The position numbers and the translations under genes are program-made. Of a stretch of DNA of 64,000 nt, positions 22,041 through 34,625 are shown piece after piece; within the stretch, counting starts at the first letter, position 1; every line of letters starts with the position of its first letter. Location: positions 94,704,171 to 94,768,170 of the forward strand of contig CM053144.1 in the NCBI GenBank assembly GCA_028571685.1. The letters run 5' to 3'. A model generated the notes under the pieces. It had not been told where the DNA came from, did not search any database, and was given only the letters and a program-made list of their open reading frames with translations. The DNA comes from Heterohyrax brucei. Its lineage: Eukaryota > Chordata > Mammalia > Hyracoidea > Procaviidae.

Positions 22041-22430
22041 CTGCACCACAGATGGGCAGAATAAAACATTAAAAATTAAAACCAACAGCTTTTTTCTACA
22101 GGATTGTACTATTCATTAGGATTGCTCACAAACATTCCAATTTTCCTTCCAGTCATCTGTTAGACTGCACTTTCCCCTCAAGCTTGAAGTTAAGCATGGC
22201 CAAGCAACTAGTGATAGTCACTGAAGCCTAGTTACATGCAGCCCCCAACATTGAGGGGTCCCTGAGCAAACATGAGATGCAAAGCTCTCCTATTAACTTG
22301 TACTGAACATGTAGCAGGGGCAAGAGTTAAACTTTGTTGGGTTAAACCGAGGTCCTTGGCTTGCCCAAGTGCTTTGCACTCTATTACTAACTTCAAAGTT
22401 GGCTGTTGGAGCTCGTTCAGCAACATATTG
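22041..22430. other. Unassigned sequence
   Basis: Nothing recognised; overlapping ORFs of 64-79 codons on both strands lack motifs. Confidence 0.4.
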
Positions 22431-22545
22431 GAAGAAAGGCCTGGTGATCTGCTGCTATTAAGATTACAGCCAAGAAAACCCTATGGAGCAGTTCTACTTT
22501 GTAACCTGTGAGTTTGCCGTCAGAATCAGTTCAATGGCAACACAG
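22431..22545 (+). mobile_element. AfroSINE variant fragment, sense
   Basis: AAGATTACAGCCAAGAAAAC, CTATGGAGCAGTTCTACTTT and tail TTCAATGGCAACACAGC; this is the longer variant with the AAGATTACAGCC block. Confidence 0.7.
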
Positions 22546-25500
22546 CTATTATGATAGTATATGGCAAGATCGGTCCTCTGTTATTGTGAATTCCTGAGCT
22601 TGTTGAAAGGATTTCTACAAACTTCTGTCATATTGTGTTACTAAGACTTTATAGTCACCCTATCCTATCCTAGCTGATATGAACTTATTGCTGAGTGAAT
22701 TGTTTTCTCAGATGCCCAAAATTGGCTATTAAGACTTGATATGAGACAGAAACAAGCTTCATGTACCAACATGACACTCTAAAGATAGCCACAAACAACT
22801 AGAGCAACACACACAGACTAAAGACTTGAGGAAACTTGCTCTGCACCACTCAGGAGGGCTGGCTGCTGACTGAGCCATCTATAGTAGTGAAATTGTAAAT
22901 AGCTGGGAGAGGTGGAGCTGTAACCAGACCTCACATGTCAGAAGCTGTGCAAAGGGAGGCCTTCACAGAGCTCTGCAAACACACACCCGCCTCACCACAG
23001 AGGTAGCTCAGCAAGGTTAGTGACAGTAAACCAAGAGGCAAAGATGACTGACAAAAGTAGCCAGTTAGCAAAGTGATAATCCCTCTGCTTCTCCCTGCTG
23101 CATTTCGTCAAAGCCCAAGAAGAGAGAAGAGGGGTTATCCTCAAAGTATTCCAGACCCACCCCATGATCTCTGTCTCTCTCTGTCACACGCAAATAAGCA
23201 CACACACACCCCAACCAGTGAAAGAGGAATAAAAGAACAAAGCATGCCCAGCTCCCATTCCAGATCCATGATCTACTGGAGAGAAAGGAGGAGCAAAGAT
23301 TTCAATCAGATATGTGATTAGAGTTTAAAAATAGATTCATTTTAAATAATCAAAAGTGACTTAAATTTTAATCTGTCCAACATGTTGTTGAGATCGAAGA
23401 GAGAGCAAATCATCTGAGCATGGTTCATCAGTGATTGGAGAAACAGAATGCTTTCATATTTGTTCCCCACTGAGTTAAGTCTGTTTGAGAAACCAGTTAC
23501 AGCTGTGACCCTGCTGGAAAACTGTTGCGCAAAGATGAATGTGGAGTCTGAAAAAAGATGAGTGTGGGAAACACTAGGGGATGTGAAATATCTGGCTTTA
23601 AAAGCACGTATAGAATGCATTAAACCTCTTTGGAAGTTATAGAATGAGACTTAGAAATTAGGAAGAGAAAGGTGATTGTAGTCTTAGTAGTTAGCCTAGG
23701 AGATAGATTCTTCTATTATTAGGAAATCACTAAAAATAGAGGAGCATGGAAATTAATTTTTAAAATCCTATCTCAAGATACCAGATTTCAAAAAGGCAAA
23801 CCTACTCCTAAATAAGAATCCTATATGATGACAGAGGTCTAGGGTATAAAAACATCCCTATGAGTCCAAGCCTAAAATACTACCAGTTAATATATTAGAG
23901 ATGGCAGTGGAGAAAGCTGTGTTTGTTTTGATGCAAGAAAAAAAAAAGTACCAACTGAGTTTATTCTCTAGAAATGAGACTCCTAACCTAAACAGGAACC
24001 ATTTGAGCTAAAGCTAGGACATACTACCAAATGCTTTAGATGCGGTGGGACGCTGATCTGGTGACAGAATTAATCATGGGACCAGAGGCCTTCCCACTCT
24101 GAATCAGTGCATTAGTGGTTGTCAATGAAGGCCTCTAAGAAGAGGCTTTTGAATGTGCTGAAAACCAAAGAACAGAGATCAACTATTTGAATAAACTCCA
24201 GGATGCTGGCAAAAGGTCTACGTGTTTATGCAGATTAGAGCAATGGACTGACACGGAGGGCTCTGCTGGAGTACCTTTAGACTGAAGATGTATGGATGGG
24301 TCTCTTAAAACAATAAGTATAGCAAGACAACATTTAGCAATTTGCTTTGCTCTGAGATCAGTTTGAATAAACCTTGACCCGTCTCTCCTCAGCATCTTAG
24401 CGGCATGCGTTAGCATCAACTAATAATTCTAGAAAAAAATAGAACAGGGGCAACTCCCCTCCAAGATTGAAGAAACAGATGCCAAAAGAATAATTTCAGA
24501 GGAGCCAGCCTGATTGCCTGATTGCCACCAGTTAGAATAGAGAAGGCATTATTACATCATCTAAAAACCTAGGCAACCACTTGGTCGGATTCTGGGGTGT
24601 CTGATACCCTTTCCGGAGGTCCCTTTCCAAAACACATTGGATGGTAAAAGTGCTCAGCAAAAGAGCAGATCCCACAATATGCCTTCCAAGTAACAGATTG
24701 GCAACTAGAGAAGGAGTGAGGATTTTCTGAAGGAGGTGTGAGCTCACAGTGAACTCCACTCCACACCACACCACACTACCACAAAGCAGGAAGTTCACAG
24801 ATAACCCGTAGTCAGTTACAGACTTACAGGCGCTCATCTTTTAGCTTTACTTATGTTGCGATGGGCATTCTGCAGCAGGCTGCACTCACCAGTGTGAAAG
24901 CCCGGAAGTGAAGAGGACGTAAAAGGGAAGGCAGGCCCGGTGGTTGTTGGAAACCACAAATCACGCGGCAAAGTGAAAAATCCTGAAATTTCCCTTGGTG
25001 ACAGATACCAGGCTAGGGAGGGGCTGGCTATGACCTGACCCAGGAAGGGCCCAAAGTCCTGGTACCCCAGATCCCTTTTCAAGGGGCCCTAGTGGAAGTG
25101 GAGAAATGAAAGAAGACTTTCTTATTCAAAATTTTTGAGATTCGGAAACTGAGGGATAGTGAACAATGTGTTACCCTGTGTTAGGTTCAGTCCAGATTTC
25201 TGTTCAAAATGAAATCCCGTGCGGCGGCCTTTAAGGCAGTGACAGCATCTCCCTGTCTGACGAAGCTGTAGACAGCAAGCAGTGACGCATGCCAAGTTAA
25301 AGAGCTCCGACTTTGCCCGTTTCTGATCAGTTAGATTCCCCAGAATTTTTGCCAAGTCCTCCAAAAGAGTAGAACCATCTCAGAAAAACCAAACTGTGCT
25401 TAAATTTTTGATTGGAAGCCAGATTAAGCTTGAGTAACAAAATGTTAAAACGGGACTTCTCTCCCATCTGAGTTTCATATCTAAATACATGTATTGCCTG

Positions 25501-25739
25501 AATGTTTTTAGTCAGACTATTCTCTGACACAGAAAACGCTTTATAATATTTGGAAAATGCAGATAAAAAAGACAAAAATCTCTACATGATTTTGCCATTA
25601 AAATTTCTGCCTACAGACAAGAACCAAAAGAAACATTCTAATGGACCAGGAAATATTCATATACTTGAAACAGAATGGAATGGGTCCTGAGTTGCCCTTA
25701 TTACTCCCAGGAATTATTCCCATAATTTAAATGCCATCT
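22546..25739. other. 3.2 kb without recognised repeats or genes
   Basis: Mixed-composition non-coding DNA. A short CA-rich run lies near 23200. Several ORFs of 75-101 codons occur (for example 24532-24837 minus) but none has a motif I know. The 24.0-25.1 kb part has some longer quasi-open segments on the plus strand interrupted by stops; a decayed retrovirus or processed pseudogene is possible but not supported. Confidence 0.4.
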
Positions 25740-26510
25740 GTATATTCCAGTGACTAAAATTTTTATTTTTATCCCAGATTTATCCCTAAGCTCCAGGCAT
25801 CCAGCTTGTCTACTTGACACCCCTAGTTGATGTCTCATGAGTCAAACAGAATGCACCTATCTCCTTCTCTGCCGGCGTTTTCCACCTCAACCAACAACAC
25901 CTCCATCTCCCAGTTTCTCAAGTAAGGATTCTGGGGATAACTCTTGATAGTGTCAGAATTTTTTTCTCATAAAAAATTCATCCCACTTACCGTCAGCTCA
26001 ACCCACACACTAGATTTCAAGTTTAACCACTCTTCTCCGATTGTACTTTTGATTCAAAAGTCCTCCCTCAGCCCCAACTCCATCATCTCCTCCAGATCGC
26101 TACACCAGACTCCTGATTTGTCCCTTCTCTTTCTCTCCTGCTGCTCCTTAGGCCTTTGCTCCATCATCTAGCATGTTCCAATCACATAAGAGCTTCTTCC
26201 CGGTTCCTCTGGGTTTTCTCTCTCTTTTCTATCTGCCAGTAGTACACTTTACATCACTTTTACTCTAACTTATAACTTAAGTCGTGGAAGAAATAGCAAA
26301 TTCAGAGATATCCTAATAGACTCCTCATCTAAATGAGATCTCCTCCATGTTATACTCTCTCAAAAAGATCAGTATTTTCTCTACACTGTGTTTATTAAAT
26401 TTGTTCATTGAGGTTTTTGTTTGTTTGTTTGTTTTCATTCTACTTTTGTTTAATGTAATTGTGTAGGGTGCTAATAAAGTGCTCAATAAATAGCCATTAC
26501 ATAAACAGGG
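25740..26510 (+). mobile_element. L2 LINE 3' part, sense
   Basis: Blocks in L2 order: GGGGATAACTCTTGATAGTG, CCATCATCTCCTCCAGATCG, TTAGGCCTTTGCTCCATCAT, and the 3' end CTAATAAAGTGCTCAATAAA. No intact ORF. Confidence 0.65.
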
Positions 26511-29500
26511 TGATCTCCTTCTTCCTAGAGATCACACTGTAGCAACGCTATGGGGAACTTACAAACTACCTCCCCGGTCCCCTCGCTTCATGAGTGAAGA
26601 GACCAGTTGTCATCAGGTGCGCCACAAAAGGCTGTGCAATCTGCTAAGCAGCAGAGCCGGACTCCTCATTTGCAGCCCTTGCTTCTCCTATAATGTCACT
26701 TGAGTAGAATAGATTCATTTATTTTTTTCCATCCACTTGTTATGCATCTACTATATTTACACTGGGACAACCTCAAGAAGATGATCAACACTAACCCGAT
26801 GGAGTTTTAGCTAGTAAAAAGGGGTTCCTGGTATAAAATATTGGGTAGTCAGCATTCTTTATAATGATTCTTTAATTCACTGATACTTAATAAAAAGATA
26901 AAAGTATTCTATTTCCCCAAGAAAAAGAGTTTATTATTTTTTGTCTTTGGATTCAGGAAGACATTTTTTCCTGAGATTTAGCAATATAATTTGACATGAA
27001 AGCAAAATCATCTAGATGTTAAAGAGGTTAAGACTGATAACCAGCCTTATTTTTAATCCTTATGGTACAAAATCAACAAAACTTTCAATGAAAAAAGAAG
27101 TCTTAATTCATTACCGGATGGTTTATTAAATTCAGAACTCTCTTTTCATAGTTATAAATTACTTAATGTTGAAATGTTTTCTTCTTTATCTGCCTGTATT
27201 TATACTATTTAGGTAGGCATCAAATGATTTTTCTTTTCTTTTCGTTCTTTCGGTGAGATCTCTGTGTTCTCTCTGGGTCTTATGCTTAGTTTTCATCTAA
27301 CGTCCTGTTGCCAATTCAACTGCTCACAGATCTCTCTAGAGGGTTTTTTTTTTTTTCTAATTCTCTTCTTGTTTATATAACATCTTACTCTCTGACATTT
27401 GTCTTTTGTTTATAAAAAGTCTATAGACTCTAACACTGTTCTTTCTACGTGGAAATGGTAGTAAATAATCAATACTGCAGGCAAACTATTAAAATTTATA
27501 AACAGCAAATAAAATATATGCTGAAAAGCCACATAATTTGTTAATGACTGCCAATCTTATTGAAAACCAAAATATTTTTTCATTAGATGAATTTAAACAA
27601 GAGTAGATGTATTATGTTCTATGAAGATTAGACTTATAATTATGTTATCTGAAGTCTTTTATTAGGTAGAGCTATGTCTACAAATACTCAACAAAATATG
27701 TTTACTTACACCAGCACTGTCTTTGAACTAACTGAATCTAAGGATCTGAAGAGCATGTGGGGTATAATAAGCATTGTGGTGGGTGGTGGCATACAGTAGA
27801 AACAAAAGGATTTCTCAACAGAAGAAAAATTTTGAATAGCTTGGAAGGTTTACCTGTCTTAAAGTAAAGAAGAGGAAACACAGAACCTCTGAAGTTGGGT
27901 GGGGAGTGTAAACCCCTCTGATTTAGTTTTTCAGCCAGGCCTCATTTGGCCTAGTTTAGCACATGCGTTGCAGAATCCCCATGTGAGAGACCCATGTGAG
28001 CTACTTATTTAATGTCTTTGGAGATACAACCCATAAAAGTAGAAGAAGCACAACGATTCATGAATATACTGCTACTGGTGTCACAACATCAAAAGGAGCT
28101 AAGAAGGGAATCCAGCTGCTAGAGTTTGAATTAGAAGAAGAAACGACTGCAGATTGTTTATGGAAGCACAGATGGCTAAAGGGAAAACAGCCTTCTCAGG
28201 GCTGGCTTGCCAGGAGAAACACTGGTGGGCCACACTTGTACTTTCTTAACACTTCTTTCCAATGTGCAAGGGTCCTAATTTAACTGCTGGACAATGATAT
28301 TTGACACTTTTCATATATGATTTGTATACAGATTACAGCTATAAAAGTTTGAACTGGAAAACATCTGGAGAGAGAAAAAAGCAGGTCACCTAGCAGGAGG
28401 TCAGGACGCCATAATGACCACTTGGAATCCTCAAAAGAATTACAGAAGCTTAGGAATGGCCAAACATGGAATGGGCTGCCAAGGATGACAAACACATAAT
28501 TCAAAAAGCATGGTCAGATTTGGGGTTATAAAAGTAAAATCAGAGAAAAGGGATCCATCAGTAGACATTTATGATGACAGTTTATTGAAAAGGGAGATAA
28601 AAACTTCACATTACAACATAAGTGAATATTCAAAGCAAATTGCTTAGAAACCATTTGAACTAGTTAGCATAATTGTTCAGAGAGAAGCATACAATTAAGT
28701 ACCTAGTGTAGCTTTATCATTATATTTTTATGTCTCCAGGTTTACATTAAAAAAAAGAATTATGAACACAAAACAGCACAAAGCACAACACAGCACCATT
28801 AATCCCACTATTTCCCAATATAGGAAAGATTTGCATATCACATAGAGGCCTCATTAAGATATATACCAGTAGGCTGAGAAAGAGGAAAGGGTGGAAATAA
28901 CAATACTTCAAGTTTTCTATGTTTATCTAATTACAGCTGTCCAGAGGTCCCACAGCCAGACTGAGAACACACATGCTTGCCCACATACTATACTCAATAG
29001 GAGGTCAAGGCAATCTTACTGAGAATCAGACAAAAATGGGTTCAGTTCCCAGAGATGATCAGCTTTTCCTAGCTTCAATCTAGATAAAGAGAATATGTGG
29101 GAAGACATAAAATGCAACTGATTCTTCCGCGCATTTTCCCAGGTTTATATTAAGGGAAAACTCAAACCAACTAATATTTAGATAATGTAACAAAAAGCCT
29201 GAATATGTTAATGAACTGTGTATCTGCCAGTCACAGCAAACTAGACATTCAAAATGCCTTCAGAAAATCACAGCATGGTGAAGATTAGAATATATGTTTT
29301 CACAGTGATTCTTAAGAATTACACAAAATCCTACTCCTCATGTATTCTTTTAATGCATATATAGAATATATGGAAATCTGTGAATCAGTTTGCTTTTCTT
29401 TGAACTTATATAGGCAGGGGCTTGTCCTGGTGGTGGAGCCATTAGCTATGGGCACTGGAGATGGCTATAAAACACGATTGAGGTCATTAACGTCACTGAA

Positions 29501-29619
29501 CCGGACACATGAAAAATGCTGAATTAGCAAATGTGTTAACTGTATTTTTAAAACAATATAAAATGTAAAAAGCGTTGGTCATTTATAAAATAAAAGTGAA
29601 GCTAAACAAATGAAAAGAA
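26511..29619. other. 3.1 kb without recognised repeats or genes
   Basis: AT-rich, with A/T runs. The 95-codon ORF at 27996-28283 and the 74-codon minus ORF at 28280-28504 have no known motif. Confidence 0.4.
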
Positions 29620-29625
29620 GATTAG

Positions 29626-29656
29626 CCAAGCCAAGAAGTCGGATCCGACTCATGAC
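29626..29656 (-). mobile_element. Tail-only mini-SINE, antisense (31 bp)
   Basis: CCAAGCCAAGAAGTCGGATC to GACTCATGAC between two copies of GATTAG (29620-29625 and 29657-29662). Relative to the other copies it lacks about 8 bp in the middle. The 6-bp duplication is suggestive only. Confidence 0.6.
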
Positions 29657-29781
29657 GATTAGGCTCATTTATTTTCAAGCTCTAGTTTTGTGATGCCGAG
29701 CACTCTGATACGCACAGGATAACTCGTTTGGTTTTCCGGAGTTACCGTCTGCTCCTCTGTCTTCCCCTGACAGATTCTCAC

Positions 29782-29931
29782 CTTCCCGACTTCTTCTTGT
29801 CTTCTGCATTCAGCTGGAGCACTTAGAAGCAGCATCACCATCACCTGACTCAAGCGCTGGGTAGACAGTTGGAAGCTCTTGCAGGCTTTGAGTACATCAC
29901 TGTGACTACCATCTGTTTCAGACAAGTCTAA
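29782..29931 (-). pseudogene. Candidate coding exon or gene remnant, unidentified
   Basis: On the minus strand, 50 in-frame codons lie between a good acceptor (GGCTTTCTTCAG before 29931) and a strong donor (AAG/GTGAGA after 29782). The frame stays open on both sides, for about 105 codons from ~29970 to 29665. The peptide includes SETDGSHSDVLKACKSF and VMVMLLLSAPAECRRQEE. I do not recognise the protein. CpGs are unusually frequent for this window (ACGC, TCCGG, ACCGTC, CCCGAC, AGCGCT, GTCGGG). It could be a real exon, a processed pseudogene or chance. The mini-SINE lies about 125 bp downstream of the donor. Confidence 0.3.
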
Positions 29932-30107
29932 CTGAAGAAAGCCCAGAGGCTGTCGGGTCCATTCAGAGGCTGTAGCAACAGCTCAGGCCACAGTACAAAG
30001 CATGGGTAGAGATCATGTGAAACATTTAGGAGTTAAAAATGGTAGGGCTTCTGACACGCTTAGTGATTATCATGAAGTGGGAAGCCAGAGAGTGAGGCGG
30101 TTTTGTT

Positions 30108-30330
30108 TGTGATTAAGGGCAGGGTCTTCGGAGACAGAGGATTAGAGCATCAGCTCTGCCACTTGGCAGCTGCTTGAGCTTAGGAAAGTTATTTTCCTTG
30201 TTGAGCCTGAAGTGCCTCATGGGAAATAGTAATGCCATCATAGGATTACTATGAAGATTAAATGAGATCTCACATTATGGGAATTAGTTCTTTATCTGCC
30301 ACATGGCAAGTGCTCACTAAATCCTAGCAG
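30108..30330 (+). mobile_element. MIR SINE, sense
   Basis: AGCTCTGCCACTTGGCAGCTGC, GAAAGTTATTTTCCTTG, TGAAGATTAAATGAGAT and the late TGGCAAGTGCTCACTAAAT follow the MIR order. Confidence 0.75.
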
Positions 30331-30689
30331 GTTTCAAGATTGTTCCAGGTTTCTGGCCTGGGCTGAGAAGACAGAAGGCAGGGCAGGAGGCAGGGAGGGA
30401 CGGGAGACCAGAGTGGAGGGAGCAGAGGGAATGAGAGCGGACAAAAAGAATTTGGTAAGAAAGTGATTCGGAACTTAAATTTTAAATTATTTTGTGTGAA
30501 CTATACATATGCAAAAATATCGCATCATACATATACAAGCTTCTATATGTCATCTCTATTTCCTTATGTTTACGTATTTTTCTAACTGGATTGTTATGTT
30601 TTCTGTTTGTACCTTTTTTGCAGTGAATTGTCATGTACATCACAAGATATTTTATCCTCATCCTACTCACATACACAGACACCCAGTCT

Positions 30690-30953
30690 CTGGGCAAAAA
30701 ATTTCTCATTCTTTAAAAATCATCTCACAGGTACTGCCTCTGGTTTTCTGTGACACAATCCCTACCAACTCATGCAGAACAGAGCACATTTCCTCCTGTG
30801 TGCCACAACAGTGCCTAGTACTAATAGAAAAACTTCCCTTTTGCTTTATTTACCCATTTACATGTCCATTTTTTCCAGAGAGAATTCTTCAAGGACCTAT
30901 ATGCTACCAAGTTGTCTATCCCCGTTCCTAGCTTAGTGCTTGTCACAAAGGTG
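30690..30953 (+). mobile_element. L2 3' end, sense
   Basis: L2-like: CTGTGACACAATCCCTACCA ... CAAGGACCTATATG ... CCTAGCTTAGTGCTTGTCAC. The 140-codon ORF at 30509-30931 overlaps this repeat and is not a gene. Confidence 0.55.
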
Positions 30954-30954
30954 T

Positions 30955-31171
30955 TGTTGTTGTTGCTACCGTGTGTCGTCGAGTAGATTCCAATTCATAG
31001 CAACCCAGTGTGCCAGAATATAACTTCCCTACAGGACTTCCTAAGTGGTAGTCATTAGCGAAGCAGTTCACCAGATCTTCTCTACTGTGGAGGAATTGTT
31101 TGTGGGTTCAAATCACAGACCATTCAGTTAGCAGCAAAGGACTAAAACATTGTGCCACCAGGGCTTCTCGA
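30955..31171 (-). mobile_element. AfroSINE with TTG-repeat tail, antisense
   Basis: Begins GTTGTTGTTGTTGCTACCGT, an RTE-like tail, then GTCGTCGAGTAGATTCCAAT, and ends CATTGTGCCACCAGGGCTTC. It is longer than most copies, with an extra segment around 31060-31110. Confidence 0.85.
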
Positions 31172-31254
31172 TGCAAAGCTGATGCTCTGCACTTTTATTT
31201 CTCTAAAAAGTCTGTGTCCCAGATATTAGCACAGGTATCTCAGTATCAGAAATA

Positions 31255-31690
31255 AATAACGGTCTCCTCTTAATTCACCAATTATTTAATCAAATTTACT
31301 ACATGCCCATTTCCATGACCAGCTTATGCTCCCTGCCTTTAAGAAACTAAGAATACAAGTGATGAACTAACAAATAAACACACAAAAATTTAAATGTTAA
31401 TAATTTATCTCAATAAAATTTCAGAAAATGGTGAAAGTCGTGTCATAAAGCATGAGGTGATTAAATTCACAACAAGTTAGTAATTGGCTTTAAGAACTAG
31501 AAGAGTTTAGAAGTAATGAAATTACTTTCATCTACTGTGGTTAGAGATGACTGAAGAGATGATTGGACTTGACCTTATATTGCAGGATTTATGAGATTTG
31601 GACAGTAGAGAGGAATTCCTGATAGAACTTATCCCAAGTGAATAGTACAGTATTAGCCAAAGCAAGAGAGCATGAAAAGTAGAGCAACAT
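31255..31690 (-). mobile_element. L2 fragment, antisense (diverged)
   Basis: The order of blocks (TTAAGAAACTAAGAATACAA, AACTAACAAATAAACACAC, AAGCAAGAGAGCATG) follows the antisense L2 3' region. Confidence 0.4.
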
Positions 31691-31768
31691 AAACTGTGAA
31701 ATCCCACTATAGGGAAATTGATAAAAACTTACTAACACTTGAGAAACTCTAAAGAATGAAAATCTATT

Positions 31769-31905
31769 GTCTTTAAGTTGATTCTTACTCAAAGCACTGC
31801 TATGGGACAGAGTGGAATTGCCTCACAGTGTTTCCAATGAGCACTTGGTGGAGTTAATCTGTTGACCTTTTTGTTAGCAGCCATAACTCTTCACCAGGAT
31901 TTTCC
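31769..31905 (-). mobile_element. AfroSINE, antisense, diverged
   Basis: TTAAGTTGATTCTTACTC, GGGACAGAGTGGAATTGCCT and a head TTCACCAGGATTTTCC. Confidence 0.75.
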
Positions 31906-32159
31906 ACAAGAATGAAGACGTATGTCATGTTGGTAGATTTTAATACTCAATATTGTACAGATGTCAACTCTCCTAAATTCATCCATATAACCATTTCACT
32001 ACTCCTCAGAATTCCAATAGCTTTCTTGTTGTTGTTATTTCATGTTGATAAACTGGCTGAAATGTCTCAGAAAATATAAGGGACCAAAAATAGCCAAAGC
32101 AAACTAAAAAAAGGATAAGATGAGGTAAATCAAGTGAGTGATAAAACTTGCTATCCCCC

Positions 32160-32648
32160 ACACACCTGTCAGTTTGTACTACTGTGTGGGGCTCGCAGGT
32201 TGCTGTGATGCTGGAAGATACGCCACCTGTATTAAGATACCAGCAGGGTCACCCAGAGGAGACAGGTTTCGGCTGAGCTTCCAGACTAAGGCATACTAGG
32301 AAGAAGAACCAGAACTCAACTCCTGAAAAGAATTAGGCAGGAAAAAAACTTATGAACAGCACAGAATGTTGTCTGAAGTAGTGCCAGAAGATGAGCTCCC
32401 CAGGTTGTAAGACAGTCACAGACGACTGAGGAAGAGCTACCTCCTCAAATTGGAGTCGACCTTAATAATGTGGATGGAGTCAAGCTTTTAGGACCTTCGT
32501 TTGTTGACATGGTATGACTCTAAATGAGAAGAGACAACCACAAACATCCACTAATGAACAGAACATAGAATGCACAAAGTATGGATCTAGAAAAACTGGA
32601 AATCACTAAAAATGAAACAGTACATGAACATCACTGTCCTAGGTATCT
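32160..32648 (+). mobile_element. RTE-clade LINE, 5' segment (host of nested insertion)
   Basis: 5' UTR-like start (CACCTGTCAGTTTGTACTAC, GTTGCTGTGATGCTGGAAG), then GTTTCGGCTGAGCTTCCAGA, GAAGATGAGCTCCCCAGG and the beginning of the coding region (AAACTGGAAATCACTAAAAA). It ends at the duplicated site GTCCTAGGTATCT, where an opposite RTE is inserted, and resumes at 33667. Confidence 0.85.
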
Positions 32649-33666
32649 GTTGTTGCTGTTGTTAGGTGCCATCAAGTTGGTTCTGACTCATAGCTATGCT
32701 ATGTATGACAAAATGAAACACTGCCCAGTCTTGTGCCATGTCCACAAATGTTTTTATGCTTAAGCCCATCGTTGCAGCCACTGTGTCAATACATCTCGTC
32801 GAAGGTCTTCCTCTTTTTCCCTGACTCTCTACTCTACCAACCATGATGTCCTTCTCCAGGGACTGATCCCTCTTGATAACATGTCCAAAGTACATAAGAC
32901 ACAGTCTTGCCATCTTTACTTCCAAGGAATACTCTGGTTGTTGGTTCTTTTGGCAGTCCATGGTACATTCAACATTCTTCTCCAACACCACAATTCAAAG
33001 GCATCGATTGTTCTTCCGTCTTCTTTGTTCATGGTCCAGCTTTTGCATGCATATGATGCAACTGAAAATACCATGGCTCAGTTCAAGTGCCTTTTAGTCT
33101 TCAAGGTGACATCCTTACTTTTGGATACTTTGAAGAGGTTCTTTGCAGCAGATTTTCACAATGCAATGTGTCTTTTGATTTGGTTGTGGATCCAAGTAAA
33201 ATGAAATCCTTGACAACCTCAATCCTTTCTCCGCTTATGACAGTGTTGCTTAATAGTCCAGTTGTAAGGATTTTTGTTTTCCTGATGTTGAGGTGCAGTG
33301 CCTACTGCAGGCTGTGGTCCTTGATCCTCATCAGTAAATGTCTCAAATCTTCATTTCCAGCAAGTAAGGTGGTGTCGTCTGTGTAATGCAGGCTGTTATT
33401 GAGCCATCCTCCAAACCCGATGCCTGCTTTTTCTGCATATAATCCAGCTTCTTGGATTATTTCCTCAGCATACAGATTGAAAAGGTATGGTGAAAGGATA
33501 CAACCCTGATTTTAAAATATAGTGCATCCCCTTGTTCTGTTCACACAACTGCCTCTTGATCCATGTACAGATTCCTTAAGAGCACAATTAGGTGTGCTGG
33601 AATTTCCATTCTCCACAACATTAGCCATAACTTAGTATGAGTCACATAGTTGAAGGCTTTTGCATA
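32649..33666 (-). mobile_element. RTE-clade LINE, 3' part, inserted inside another RTE
   Basis: A 1.02 kb 5'-truncated RTE copy in antisense with its TTG-repeat tail at 32649. Perfect 13-bp duplications (GTCCTAGGTATCT at 32636-32648 and 33667-33679) bound it. The minus-strand ORF at 32662-32991 carries the family's C-terminal signature YFGHVIKRDQSLEKDIM. The catalytic RT motif region reads YTDD in place of YADD, and the RT region is broken by stops. Confidence 0.9.
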
Positions 33667-34457
33667 GTCCTAGGTATCTAGTGAGCTGAAATCAATTGGC
33701 ATTGGCTGTCTAAAATAAGACAATCATGCGGTGTACTATGCCAGGAATAACACTTTGAAGAGGAATGGAGTTGCATTTGACTTCAAAAAATAACATTTCA
33801 AAATCTGTCCTGAAGTACTGCTCTGTCAATGATAGAATAATATCCATGCATCTACAAGGAAGACCAGGTAACACAACCATTATTCAAATTTATGCACCAA
33901 ACACCAAGACCAAAGATGAAGAAATTGAAGAATTTTACTAACTTCTGTAGTCTGAAATTGATTAAACATACAGTCAGCACCAATAATTACTGGCGATTGG
34001 ATGCAAAAATTGGCAATGAAGAAGAGTTAGTAGTTGGCAAATGTGGCCTTGGTGATAAAAAGGATGCCAGAGATTGTGTGACAGAATTTTGCAAGATAAG
34101 TGACTTCTCCATTGCAAATACATTTTTTCACCAACATAAATCAGAACTGTATGCCTAGGCCTCACTAGATAGAACACACAGGTATCAAATCAGCTATATT
34201 TGTGGCTTGATATCATCAGTCAGAACAAGGCCAGGTGTCAACTGTGGCACAGATTATCAGTTACTCGCATGTAAATCTAAATTGAAACTGAAGAAAGTTA
34301 CAAAAAGTCCATAAGAACCAAAGTACGACCTTGAGTATATCCCACCTGTTAAGATGGTTTGGAGACCATCTCAAGAATAGATCTGATGAGCTGAGCACTG
34401 ATGACCAAAGAGCAGATGAGTGGTGGGATGACATCGAGGACATCATACAGGAAGAAA
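33667..34457 (+). pseudogene. RTE endonuclease region (resumed host RTE), degraded
   Basis: Continues the element from 32160 just after the duplicated site: AGTGAGCTGAAATC (the SELKW region), IIQIYAPNTKTKDEEIEEFY, GLGDKKDARDCVTEFCK, FSIANTFFHQHKSELY, then SSVRTRPGVNCGTDYQLL. These are endonuclease motifs of the RTE/BovB clade. Stops and frameshifts interrupt it and the SDH-type end is altered. Confidence 0.85.
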
Positions 34458-34625
34458 ACCGAAAAACCAAACCCAATGCCATCGAGTAGGGTCTGACTCA
34501 TAGCCACCCTAAAGGTCAGAGCAGAACTTCTCCACAGAGTTTCCAAGGAGTGCCTGGTGGATTTGAACTGCCGACCTTTCGGTTAGCAGATGTAGCACTT
34601 AGTCCACTACACCACCAGGGTTTCC
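34458..34625 (-). mobile_element. AfroSINE, antisense, inside the RTE
   Basis: Full-length copy from AAAAACCAAACCCAATGCCA to CACCACCAGGGTTTCC. Duplications CATACAGGAAGAAA (34444-34457) and CATACATGAAGAAA (34626-34639) show insertion into the RTE. Confidence 0.92.

Noticed and set aside
24000-25130. Decayed endogenous retrovirus or processed pseudogene
   Set aside because: Some quasi-open frames, but no motif of gag, pol or env and no LTR pair; the evidence is not enough.
30509-30931. 140-codon ORF as a gene
   Set aside because: Its second half overlaps an L2 3' end and there is no known motif.
32160-34457. RTE with a 5' inversion by twin priming
   Set aside because: A perfect 13-bp direct duplication bounds the inner segment, and the outer parts are collinear in one RTE. 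A nested insertion explains it better.
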